Shown here: positions 1 through 5,336 of the stretch, piece after piece
How the letters are laid out: each line of letters opens with the position of its first letter
Position numbering within the stretch: the stretch's first letter is position 1
Source: Bacteroidota bacterium
GTDB lineage: Bacteria; Bacteroidota; Ignavibacteria; UBA10030
Assembly (NCBI GenBank): GCA_003519375.1
Contig: DOWV01000353.1
Span: forward strand, 1-6,294
Length of the DNA: 6,294 nucleotides
Reading direction: 5' to 3'
Notes under the pieces: model-generated
Told to the model about the DNA's origin: nothing
Database searches by the model: none
Seen by the model: the letters and a program-made list of their open reading frames with translations, nothing else
Made by a program: the position numbers and the translations under genes

Positions 1-305
1 CAATCAGCCCTTTTCATCGTATCGAAAACCTTCACAATGAAATCGCTCGGAACATCCTCGTGGAATAGATCGTTCATCGAATTAACGAAGATCAACTTCG
101 GTTGCTTCCATTCCAAAGGTAACTCAACTAGGTCCTCCTGGAGTGTCACTTTGAACCCATTTCGATATCTTGGCGAACCCATTGCTTGCAGACGAGCTGC
201 CATTCTCTCCGCATAGCAGTGCTTACACCCTGGACTGATCTTTGAACAACCTGTCACAGGATTCCAAGTCGATTCAGTCCACTCGATAGAAGAAAGTTGG
301 GCCAT
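1..305 (-). CDS. Three-Cys-motif protein, DUF5131 (phage Gp37/Gp68-like), 3' end outside window
   Basis: The first 101 codons are present and the rest lies beyond the window edge. The N-terminus reads MAQLSSIEWTESTWNPVTGC and continues to a cysteine cluster C20-x6-C27-x2-C30 followed by YAE. This 'WNPVTGC...SPGC..CYAE' signature is characteristic of the DUF5131/Gp37-Gp68 family, named from mycobacteriophage proteins. The cluster resembles, but is not spaced like, the CxxxCxxC iron-sulfur motif of radical SAM enzymes, so a metal or Fe-S site is likely; the reaction is unknown to me. The start is supported by an AAAGGA ribosome-binding site four bases upstream. It follows tcmP by 15 bp, so the two are surely co-transcribed, matching the known pairing of these families. 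The identification is firm; the function is not. Confidence 0.88.
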   Translation of the reverse strand, partial: MAQLSSIEWTESTWNPVTGCSKISPGCKHCYAERMAARLQAMGSPRYRNGFKVTLQEDLVELPLEWKQPKLIFVNSMNDLFHEDVPSDFIVKVFDTMKRAD

Positions 306-309
306 GGTG

Positions 310-315
310 TCCTTT
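310..315 (-). promoter_or_regulatory. Ribosome-binding site of the DUF5131 gene
   Basis: AAAGGA on the minus strand lies four bases before the ATG at 305, inside the 15-bp gap after the tcmP stop. It supports that start and shows that the second gene of the cassette has its own initiation signal. Confidence 0.6.
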
Positions 316-320
316 AGTGC

Positions 321-1175
321 CTAGTCATCAAAAATGAGACTCTCTTGGGGATCGCTGGAATGGACCCCCTTCTCCCAGAAATCATAACCTCTTTTGTTCT
401 TCGAGAAGAACGCCAAATGATAAAGAGTGACATTCTTCCCCGGAATCTTGAATTCTTTCGTATTCATCTTGCCTTTCAAATAGCCTATCGCGAGCATTTT
501 CTGTTCAAACTCATTTGCGAGAAATCTCTGGAAACTGTCATCTCTCAACCTGATCGTTTCCCATTTCTGCCGCCAATCTGGTGACTCCAGGAGCATGTCA
601 ATCTTGTCGTTTTTTGGATTCAGATAGTTTCTGACGTTTCTGTTGCCATCCATCGCCAGTGCAAGCAGGACCAAAAAGTCAATCCGACGGGCTCCTGCGA
701 GCTTGTTGATTGTCCGAAAGTGAGGACTCAGATCAAACGGATCAACAAAACAGAATGTCAACACCCTCATTTCGCGTGAGGGCTTCGGCAGTTTGGAAAT
801 AATGATATCGACGTTGTCGTCGCAGTCACCGCTGATGTAGTCTATTTCTGCCTGGGTGTGAAGGCTCGATATTCGTTTCTGTAAAGCGAGCAGATGGCTT
901 GGGTTCTTCTCGCAAAAGATATACTTGTCGAAGGGGTGTTGCACACTCAGGGCCAGAAGAGGTGAGCCCTTGTAGACCTTCTCTGTTCCGGCCAACAGAC
1001 AGCAACCGGGACCAGAATAGAGATCTAGGTACACCCTTTTCTCCCAGAGATTCTTCATACCCTTGGAGAAGAGTTGCATGTAATGGAAGAGATGGACGTA
1101 CTTTTCACGAGTCCAAGCACCAGACTCGAGCTTGTCAAGTCCATCCTCTTTCCACAAGAGCTCGTCTGCTGTCAT
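321..1175 (-). CDS. tcmP: Three-Cys-motif partner protein TcmP
   Basis: The 284-residue protein matches the TcmP family, which is defined by its genomic pairing with three-cysteine Gp37/Gp68-like proteins; that partner lies directly downstream. Visible landmarks resemble a Rossmann methyltransferase-like core: VYLDLYSGPG near residues 48-57 (glycine-rich loop after strand 1), IFCEKNP near 86-92 (acidic end of strand 2), and FCFVDPFDLSP near 141-151 (a DP-F motif like motif IV). The C-terminal LYHLAFFSKNKRGYDFW segment is also family-like. The open frame reaches a TTG at 1184, but that TTG overlaps the predicted -10 box and would lie upstream of the transcript, so I choose the ATG at 1175. There is no Shine-Dalgarno, and translation is probably leaderless. 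Catalysis by the family is unproven as far as I know; SAM binding is inference. Confidence 0.88.
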   Translation of the reverse strand: MTADELLWKEDGLDKLESGAWTREKYVHLFHYMQLFSKGMKNLWEKRVYLDLYSGPGCCLLAGTEKVYKGSPLLALSVQHPFDKYIFCEKNPSHLLALQKRISSLHTQAEIDYISGDCDDNVDIIISKLPKPSREMRVLTFCFVDPFDLSPHFRTINKLAGARRIDFLVLLALAMDGNRNVRNYLNPKNDKIDMLLESPDWRQKWETIRLRDDSFQRFLANEFEQKMLAIGYLKGKMNTKEFKIPGKNVTLYHLAFFSKNKRGYDFWEKGVHSSDPQESLIFDD

Positions 1176-1183
1176 CTCACTCA

Positions 1184-1212
1184 ATCATACGACATTTATG
1201 TCGTGTTGTCAA
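1184..1212 (-). promoter_or_regulatory. Sigma70-type promoter of the tcmP cassette
   Basis: On the minus strand, TTGACA (1212-1207, consensus -35) is followed by exactly 17 bp and then TATGAT (1189-1184, five of six -10 positions). The expected +1 is an A near 1177, two bases before the tcmP ATG at 1175. The promoter begins only 10 bp past the stop codon of the dehydrogenase gene, so the cassette has its own transcription start. It is the best promoter match in the window. Confidence 0.75.
1189..1204. promoter_or_regulatory. Perfect palindrome, likely repressor operator, in the tcmP promoter spacer
   Basis: ACGACAT-TT-ATGTCGT is a perfect inverted repeat of two 7-bp half-sites around a 2-bp centre. 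It sits between the -35 and -10 boxes and overlaps the first base of the -10, where bound protein would block RNA polymerase. The half-site slightly recalls BlaI/MecI operators (TACTACAT-type) but with a wider centre, so the regulator cannot be named. No regulator gene is present in the window. Confidence 0.65.
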
Positions 1213-1222
1213 GACATTTCGA

Positions 1223-2251
1223 TTACGGGATTAGCACGATCTTGCCGAACTGTTCTCCTGCTTCAACAATGCGATGTCCTTCTCGTGCCTGTGCGAGCGG
1301 CAGCACGCGGTCGATTACCGGCTTCAGGATTCCACGTTCGATGAGTTTGAGAATCGTCTGGAGGTCGCCCTTCTTTCCCATCGTCGAGCCGAGAATCTGT
1401 AACTGCTTGTAGAACACGTAGCGAAGATCTGTTTTTGCCTCGTATCCCGACGTCGCCCCGCACGTGACAAGGCGTCCGCCTTTCGAAAGCGCTTTGATGC
1501 TCTCTTCCCATACCGCAACACCGACATGATCGAACACGACGTCGACGCCTTTCTTCTCTGTGAGCCGGCGGACTTCCGAGAGCACATTCTGGCTGCGATA
1601 GTTAATGACGTCATCGGCGCCAAGCTCCAGCGCTTTGGCCGCTTTCGCATCCGAGCCCGTCGTGGCGATAACTCTCGCTCCCATCATTCCGGCAATCTGA
1701 ATCCCCGCACTCCCGACACCACTGCCGGCACCGTGGATCAGGACATCCTCTCCCGGTTTCACGTTTGCCCGGTCCACCAGCATCTGCCACGCGGTGAGGA
1801 ACACCAACGCCGTCGCGGCAGCGCTTTCGAACGACACTTTTTCGGGGAGGGCGAGAATGTTTCTTGACGGGACGGAGATGTATTCCGCATCGCCGCCGTC
1901 CCTATGCTCGCCGATCAGGCGGTAGTCCTTGCAGAGATTGTCCTGACCGTTGAGGCACTGCTTGCAGTGTCCGCAGGAAATACCCTGGGCTACGACCACG
2001 CGGTCGCCGCTCCGGACATGGCGAACTTCGGAGCCTACGTCGGCCACAATTCCCGCAGCATCGACTCCGGGTATCATCGGGAGGGGAAATGTGACTCCCG
2101 GTAGTCCCTGACGAACCCAGATGTCGAGATGGTTGATGGAGGTCGCCTTCACCCCGACCAGCACGTCGTTCGGCCCGATGAGCGGAACCGGCACATCCTC
2201 GAACACGAGCTTGTCCAGCCCGCCGTGTTCGTGAATTCGAATTGCTTTCAT
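1223..2251 (-). CDS. Zinc-containing medium-chain dehydrogenase/reductase, quinone-oxidoreductase-like
   Basis: This 342-residue protein has full MDR family length. Its N-terminal GroES-like domain opens MKAIRIHEHGG and is followed by a Rossmann domain with GAGSGVG at about 174-180, expected to bind NAD(P)H. A structural-zinc lobe is intact: C93-x2-C96-x2-C99-x7-C107. The catalytic-zinc ligands of classical alcohol dehydrogenases are not: the usual GHE is GVD at 62-64, and SINHLDIWVRQG (38-49) has no cysteine. It therefore probably reduces quinones or conjugated carbonyls without catalytic zinc; the substrate is unknown. I reject the longer GTG start at 2401 because its extra 50 codons run through repeat-like intergenic DNA, whereas the family starts at MKA. 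The Shine-Dalgarno is weak (GAAAG about ten bases upstream). No clear promoter or terminator was seen; the stop lies just before the tcmP promoter. Confidence 0.92.
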   Translation of the reverse strand: MKAIRIHEHGGLDKLVFEDVPVPLIGPNDVLVGVKATSINHLDIWVRQGLPGVTFPLPMIPGVDAAGIVADVGSEVRHVRSGDRVVVAQGISCGHCKQCLNGQDNLCKDYRLIGEHRDGGDAEYISVPSRNILALPEKVSFESAAATALVFLTAWQMLVDRANVKPGEDVLIHGAGSGVGSAGIQIAGMMGARVIATTGSDAKAAKALELGADDVINYRSQNVLSEVRRLTEKKGVDVVFDHVGVAVWEESIKALSKGGRLVTCGATSGYEAKTDLRYVFYKQLQILGSTMGKKGDLQTILKLIERGILKPVIDRVLPLAQAREGHRIVEAGEQFGKIVLIP

Positions 2252-2293
2252 AGCAAGCACTTTCGCAGATCGCTCCGGGCGAAAAGAATGAGC

Positions 2294-2311
2294 CGCCAAG
2301 AACGCCAAGAA
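2294..2311. repeat. Tandem 9-bp repeat CGCCAAGAA x2 upstream of the dehydrogenase gene
   Basis: Two exact head-to-tail copies of CGCCAAGAA occupy 2294-2302 and 2303-2311, preceded by GC and followed by GAAGATTAG. Similar 'CCGCCAAGA(C)GCCAAG' strings recur in intergenic DNA of many unrelated bacterial genomes in my recollection; their role is not known to me. It lies 43-60 bp upstream of the dehydrogenase ATG, within its probable 5' leader or promoter region. Confidence 0.55.
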
Positions 2312-2383
2312 GAAGATTAGAATTTGGACAATCAGAGAACTGGTGTTGCTAGTATTGGAAAAAAAGGAGGGAAATTCAAGGCC

Positions 2384-2425
2384 GTGCCATGGCACAACCA
2401 CACCACGCCTCGAGCTGAGGCTCGT
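2384..2425. repeat. Pair of small dyads, possible dispersed palindromic element
   Basis: The first dyad is the uninterrupted 12-bp palindrome GTGCCATGGCAC (2384-2395). Nine bases on, ACGCCTC-GAGCT-GAGGC(TC)GT (2405-2425) can fold as a 5-bp stem with a 5-base loop, extended by two pairs past a 2-base bulge. The composition is more GC-rich than the sequence just to its right, and it lies downstream of the 198-residue secreted protein gene. It is not a good terminator, because no T-run follows directly on the minus strand; the T-rich stretch comes over 20 bases later. It may be remnant REP-like DNA. With the tandem repeat above, it is what the 203-bp gap 2252-2454 holds. Confidence 0.35.
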
Positions 2426-2454
2426 TGCTACACAGGGCGGGTCCAGGGGCGTGT

Positions 2455-3051
2455 CTACTGCACCAGCGGCGTTTCCTTCGAAGCTAGGTGTGTCAGCTTC
2501 AGATCGTCACAGACCATGAATGAACCGACATGGGCTTTTTCATTTCCCTTGGACGGAAGCAGAGTCATTCGAACATGGACGGATGCGGCGGCCGCGGGCG
2601 GCTTGATAACCTTGGAGAGATCGAGGAACTTCGATTTCGTATCCTCGAGGTATTCCTCCACAGTTCCGACTGTGCTACCGCTTGAATTCTGGAAGCACAG
2701 AATGACCACAGCCTGATCTTTCTCGACGGAGCGGACAAAGAAAGAGCCCGAGATTCGAAGTTCCCTTCCGCCGGTGGGAATATTCTTTTGACAGGTGTAC
2801 CCGGCGACAATCGAGCCGCCAAATTCCTTTACCTCACACTTCACGGCCTTTGCCCCCGAGTGAGACTGCTTTGTAGGTGAAACCACCGTAAGTGTCCCGG
2901 GAATGTTGGAGGTGTCCCAGAAATCGGGATTCTCGCCTGTGAACTTCTCGAAGTCACCGTTCTTGATCAGGTTCTCTGGCTCCTTCTGCGCAAACGCACA
3001 CCAAGGAGAAGTCAGGAGGAGGGCCAAGGCCAATTTCATCATCGTCTTCAT
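2455..3051 (-). CDS. Secreted protein with a carbohydrate-binding-like (galactose-binding fold) domain
   Basis: The protein has 198 residues. Residues 1-21 (MKTMMKLALALLLTSPWCAFA) form a Sec signal peptide with a likely cut after AFA, so the mature protein is exported. The remainder reads like a single beta-sandwich module of the CBM4/9 or galactose-binding type: ENLIKNGDFEKF near 26-37, a WDTSN segment, SHSGAKAVKCEV near 64-74, alternating strands, and a closing FMVCDDLKLTHL near 178-189 that matches the usual 'fDDv.L' end. No catalytic domain is attached, so it may bind a glycan or be a structural surface protein; the ligand is unknown. The start at 3051 has a strong AGGGAGG site. The open frame continues 24 codons further upstream, but that segment encodes the terminator hairpin. 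No promoter could be picked between the terminator and the start, so read-through is possible. Confidence 0.82.
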   Translation of the reverse strand: MKTMMKLALALLLTSPWCAFAQKEPENLIKNGDFEKFTGENPDFWDTSNIPGTLTVVSPTKQSHSGAKAVKCEVKEFGGSIVAGYTCQKNIPTGGRELRISGSFFVRSVEKDQAVVILCFQNSSGSTVGTVEEYLEDTKSKFLDLSKVIKPPAAAASVHVRMTLLPSKGNEKAHVGSFMVCDDLKLTHLASKETPLVQ

Positions 3052-3056
3052 TGTTT

Positions 3057-3063
3057 CCTCCCT
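3057..3063 (-). promoter_or_regulatory. Strong Shine-Dalgarno that fixes the start at 3051
   Basis: AGGGAGG on the minus strand is separated by AAACA from the ATG at 3051. It is the best ribosome-binding site in the window and decides against the upstream ATG at 3123. Confidence 0.75.
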
Positions 3064-3091
3064 CAAAACGTGAAGCGTTCTGGGATCCGTG

Positions 3092-3137
3092 AAAAAGACA
3101 AAACCCCAACCTGGCAACAGCACTGCAGGTTGGGGTT
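3092..3137 (-). terminator. Rho-independent terminator after the DipZ-like gene
   Basis: Perfect 12-bp arms (AACCCCAACCTG and CAGGTTGGGGTT, at 3102-3113 and 3126-3137) enclose a 12-base loop. On the minus strand the stem runs straight into TTTTGTCTTTTT (3103-3092). This is a textbook intrinsic terminator for transcripts coming from 3228-4250. On the plus strand no T-run follows. Confidence 0.85.
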
Positions 3138-3151
3138 GCTGTATGTATCGG

Positions 3152-3178
3152 TGCTTCCTGAGATTCTATCAGGGAGCA
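3152..3178. other. Hairpin in the 3' untranslated region of the DipZ-like gene
   Basis: TGCTTCCTGA (3152-3161) can pair with TCAGGGAGCA (3169-3178) around the 7-base loop GATTCTA, giving 10 bp with one G-T pair. It sits between the stop at 3228 and the terminator. No T-run follows, so it may be an RNA-stabilising 3' UTR structure or chance. Confidence 0.35.
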
Positions 3179-3227
3179 ACCGTTGATGTGGTACTCGCAA
3201 CAACATATCACCCTCTTTTCAGGGGTG

Positions 3228-4250
3228 CTAATTGGCCGAGACCAGCTCCGATATTACTCCGGTCACAAAACTCATGGCGAACACTTCGACGCCTGGCGCA
3301 CGCAGAGAAAGTTCAAGCTCGTGCGAGCCAAAATCCCGGTTCACGACGACGTTGAATCGCCTGGGACTGTCGACAAGCAGGTAGCTTTCTCCGCCTTCGT
3401 CAAAGAGAATGTCGAGACCGGCGTTCTCTTTCGTCAAAGACTGCTTGTCCTGTGTCGCGAACACTTTGGCCGGAATTCCGCCGTCAACATTCATGACAGA
3501 ATCTACTTCCAGCGCATCGTAAAGTACCGTTGCGCTTCCCGTTTCTCCCGCTTCTCCTTCATAACGGATTCTCTCACGCTCACTGAACCATTTCCCATCG
3601 AGGTACAAGCGGCCGGGTAACCGGAAACCCTGATCGTGGTAGAGAACTGTCGACTCGGGTCCGTGCCCCTCGGGATTCCCAAGAATCCCCCGAAGATATC
3701 CAAGCTGGATTTCCGGCGTTGCGCGGTGGCAAATTGCCCAAGGGGCATCCGCCTCGCGGATTGGCAGGACGAGATCCGGGAAAACTCCTCGGTATCCGGC
3801 CTCAATGAGCAAGGTCTGAATTCCTCTCTCGAACTGCTCGTACGCTCCTTCGCCCTGATGGGAGTATCGGAGAAATCCGTCACGATCGACCAGGTACCTG
3901 GTGGGCCAGATGCGGCTGGAGTAGGCAGTCCAGATGACGCCGTCGTTGTCAGTCACCACCGGATACTCAATGTGTGCTTTCCGGATAGCAGCTTCGACAT
4001 TATCGGGATTGCGTCCAAACTTGAACTGAGGCGTGTGCACACCGACGATGCGGAGGTCAAAATCCCGGTACCGTGAATACCATTCCCTGAGGTAAGGCGA
4101 GGTCCTTGCCGAGCCGGTGTTGGAGTAGTCCCAGAACTCAATAAGGACAACACCTCCTCTGAGCTCCCGCATCATCAACGGTTCGGAGTTCAACCAGTAG
4201 TCACCAAACAATTCCGGTGCCCTAATATTTCCGCGTTCGAAGGCTATCAT
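3228..4250 (-). CDS. DipZ/TlpA-like thioredoxin-fold protein lacking redox cysteines
   Basis: The 340-residue protein resembles the C-terminal half of DipZ-type disulfide proteins. A thioredoxin-like domain covers about residues 10-155: APEL..DYWLNSEPL, GGVVLIEFW (32-40), VGVHTPQFKFGR (69-80), YPVVTDNDGVIW (96-107) and the cis-proline loop IWPTRYL (114-120). A beta-rich CBM-like domain follows (about 178-335, ending EVFAMSFVT). Where DipZ proteins carry 'FWTYTCINxLRT', this one has FWDYSNTGSART (39-50), with no cysteine. The only cysteine in the whole protein is C174. Thiol-disulfide exchange through a CxxC is thus excluded, and a binding or scaffolding role is more likely. There is no signal peptide or membrane segment, so the location is probably cytoplasmic. 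No Shine-Dalgarno is visible; the promoter suggests a leaderless message. A terminator closes the unit. Confidence 0.85.
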   Translation of the reverse strand: MIAFERGNIRAPELFGDYWLNSEPLMMRELRGGVVLIEFWDYSNTGSARTSPYLREWYSRYRDFDLRIVGVHTPQFKFGRNPDNVEAAIRKAHIEYPVVTDNDGVIWTAYSSRIWPTRYLVDRDGFLRYSHQGEGAYEQFERGIQTLLIEAGYRGVFPDLVLPIREADAPWAICHRATPEIQLGYLRGILGNPEGHGPESTVLYHDQGFRLPGRLYLDGKWFSERERIRYEGEAGETGSATVLYDALEVDSVMNVDGGIPAKVFATQDKQSLTKENAGLDILFDEGGESYLLVDSPRRFNVVVNRDFGSHELELSLRAPGVEVFAMSFVTGVISELVSAN

Positions 4251-4258
4251 TCTGACCG

Positions 4259-4287
4259 AATATATCTATTTGCACGGGGATTTACAA
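4259..4287 (-). promoter_or_regulatory. Candidate sigma70 promoter of the DipZ-like gene
   Basis: On the minus strand TTGTAA (4287-4282, four of six -35 positions) and TATATT (4264-4259, five of six -10 positions) are separated by 17 bp. The -10 box ends eight bases before the ATG at 4250, so the transcript would start about two bases before it. The rest of the 163-bp gap 4251-4413 shows no gene and no convincing terminator for the transglycosylase gene. Confidence 0.55.
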
Positions 4288-4413
4288 ACGCATCGGACGC
4301 GCAAAGGAACGGTGAGTGAGGCTCCCAATGGCAACCTTACTCCGATCTTCTACACATCGACATGTCTCAATGTTAAGAAAACGGAAATGAAACGCTCCCG
4401 TCTCCGGCTACCG

Positions 4414-5160
4414 CTACTTCAGTGCGACCTGGTAAAGGTCATAGTATGACATTACCGATTCGACATATTTGGTGGTTTGACGCCAATCACTGAAATAGCC
4501 GGCTCGGGACTTCCCAAACCGCCATACATTGCTATGGAGACTCTGGTAGCGCTTGGAAAGGAGCGGAAGCGCGCTTTTGACGGCATCCCACTCGGACGGT
4601 TGGTCACCTAGGAAGGATGCGACATCCTGTGCATCCAAAATCCGGTTGAGACCCGCGTTGTAAGCTGCGAGGGTAAGGCGGATATGGTTCTCCTCGTCGG
4701 CAGCTTCGATGGAACGATACAGTTGCTGCAGATGGTAGATACCAGCCTTAATGTTGTTGGTGGGAGTTTCGGTTTCGTCGACTCCGAGCTTACCCGCCAG
4801 CTCGGCTTGAGTGGCCGGCATGATCTGCATCAGCCCAAAGGCGCCACGATGACTTACTGCATCTGCCATAAACCGCGATTCATGTCGCATCACTGCCAAA
4901 ACGAGCCGCCAGTCCAGGTTGTATTTTCGAGAGTAAGCTTGAACAAGAGGGCCATACCGTTGGACCGACCATTCCGTTCGTCCGTCCAATTCGGCCGAGG
5001 TTCCCCCGGAAGACACATTGCCGGCTAGCCAAGTCGGGTTGTCGCTTTTGACTGCCAGGTTGGATTCAGTTCTGAAACACCCCGTGCTGAAAATGACCAA
5101 AAAAGTCATTCCAGCAATCACAAGAAAACCACTGAGTTTATTGAGTGAAATTGACTTCAA
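4414..5160 (-). CDS. Lipoprotein lytic transglycosylase (SLT domain, MltF/MltC-like)
   Basis: The enzyme should cleave the MurNAc-GlcNAc bond of peptidoglycan with formation of 1,6-anhydroMurNAc. Numbered from the TTG at 5160 (248 residues), a basic n-region MKSISLNKL is followed by a hydrophobic stretch and the lipobox STGC with C28, so the protein is lipid-anchored facing the periplasm. The SLT domain covers about 70-185: RHESRF with catalytic E94, SHRGAFGLMQIMPAT (103-117), and LAAYNAG (164-170). No amino-acid-binding domain of MltF type precedes it, so MltF proper is excluded. An in-frame TAA lies just upstream of 5190, so the start must be a non-ATG codon: TTG 5190 or TTG 5160. I prefer 5160, because the longer version adds acidic residues before the signal sequence and because GGGGGA lies three bases upstream. 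A tiny reading frame, ATG 5171 to TGA 5157, overlaps this start. Confidence 0.9.
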   Translation of the reverse strand: MKSISLNKLSGFLVIAGMTFLVIFSTGCFRTESNLAVKSDNPTWLAGNVSSGGTSAELDGRTEWSVQRYGPLVQAYSRKYNLDWRLVLAVMRHESRFMADAVSHRGAFGLMQIMPATQAELAGKLGVDETETPTNNIKAGIYHLQQLYRSIEAADEENHIRLTLAAYNAGLNRILDAQDVASFLGDQPSEWDAVKSALPLLSKRYQSLHSNVWRFGKSRAGYFSDWRQTTKYVESVMSYYDLYQVALK

Positions 5161-5193
5161 AAATCCCCCATCTCTGTTTCTGGATTCCAACTT

Positions 5194-5254
5194 TTACGAC
5201 GATCATCACGATTCGTTTCGTAGACAAGTCAGAACAAAAGATGAATCGTCGTAA
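5194..5254. repeat. Separated 10-bp inverted repeat in the transglycosylase leader
   Basis: TTACGACGAT at 5194-5203 is matched exactly by its reverse complement ATCGTCGTAA at 5245-5254, with 41 bases between. A second nested pair, ACGATTC (5208-5214) and GAATCGT (5243-5249), partly overlaps the outer right arm. The arms could form a long-range RNA hairpin just before the start codon, or be paired protein-binding sites. No ligand-binding RNA family is recognisable. Confidence 0.4.
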
Positions 5255-5336
5255 CTTCTTACATATCAATGGGTTTCAAGATCGAATAAGAAACCTCTAT
5301 GATAACCGCCGCTTAAGGTTCAGATCCATCATTACT

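Noticed and set aside
1526..2320. Several plus-strand open frames opposite the dehydrogenase gene
   Set aside because: They are antisense shadows of a strongly conserved gene, with no ribosome-binding site or recognisable family.
2252..2401. Fifty-residue N-terminal extension of the dehydrogenase with a hydrophobic, signal-anchor-like stretch
   Set aside because: The extension starts at a GTG within the dyad region, and its hydrophobic part is a translation of the CGCCAAGAA tandem repeat. The family starts at MKAIRI, and membrane anchoring is not expected.
3052..3123. Twenty-four extra N-terminal residues on the secreted protein (ATG at 3123)
   Set aside because: This segment is the terminator hairpin and its T-run. 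The ATG at 3051 has a strong Shine-Dalgarno and opens a proper signal peptide.
3183..4076. Plus-strand frames opposite the DipZ-like gene
   Set aside because: Their composition follows from the codon structure of the opposite strand and no family features are visible.
4355..4372. GACATGTC palindrome as a second copy of the tcmP operator
   Set aside because: The half-sites overlap with a different spacing, flanks do not match, and no promoter is placed around it. It is likely chance.
4381..4413. Possible terminator downstream of the transglycosylase stop
   Set aside because: Only weak, imperfect pairing with no T-run on the minus strand. Transcription may read into the DipZ-like gene.
5305..5330. 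GGTTCAGATCC resembles a tRNA T-loop
   Set aside because: Flanking bases do not form the T-arm stem, and no acceptor or anticodon arms are found on either side.
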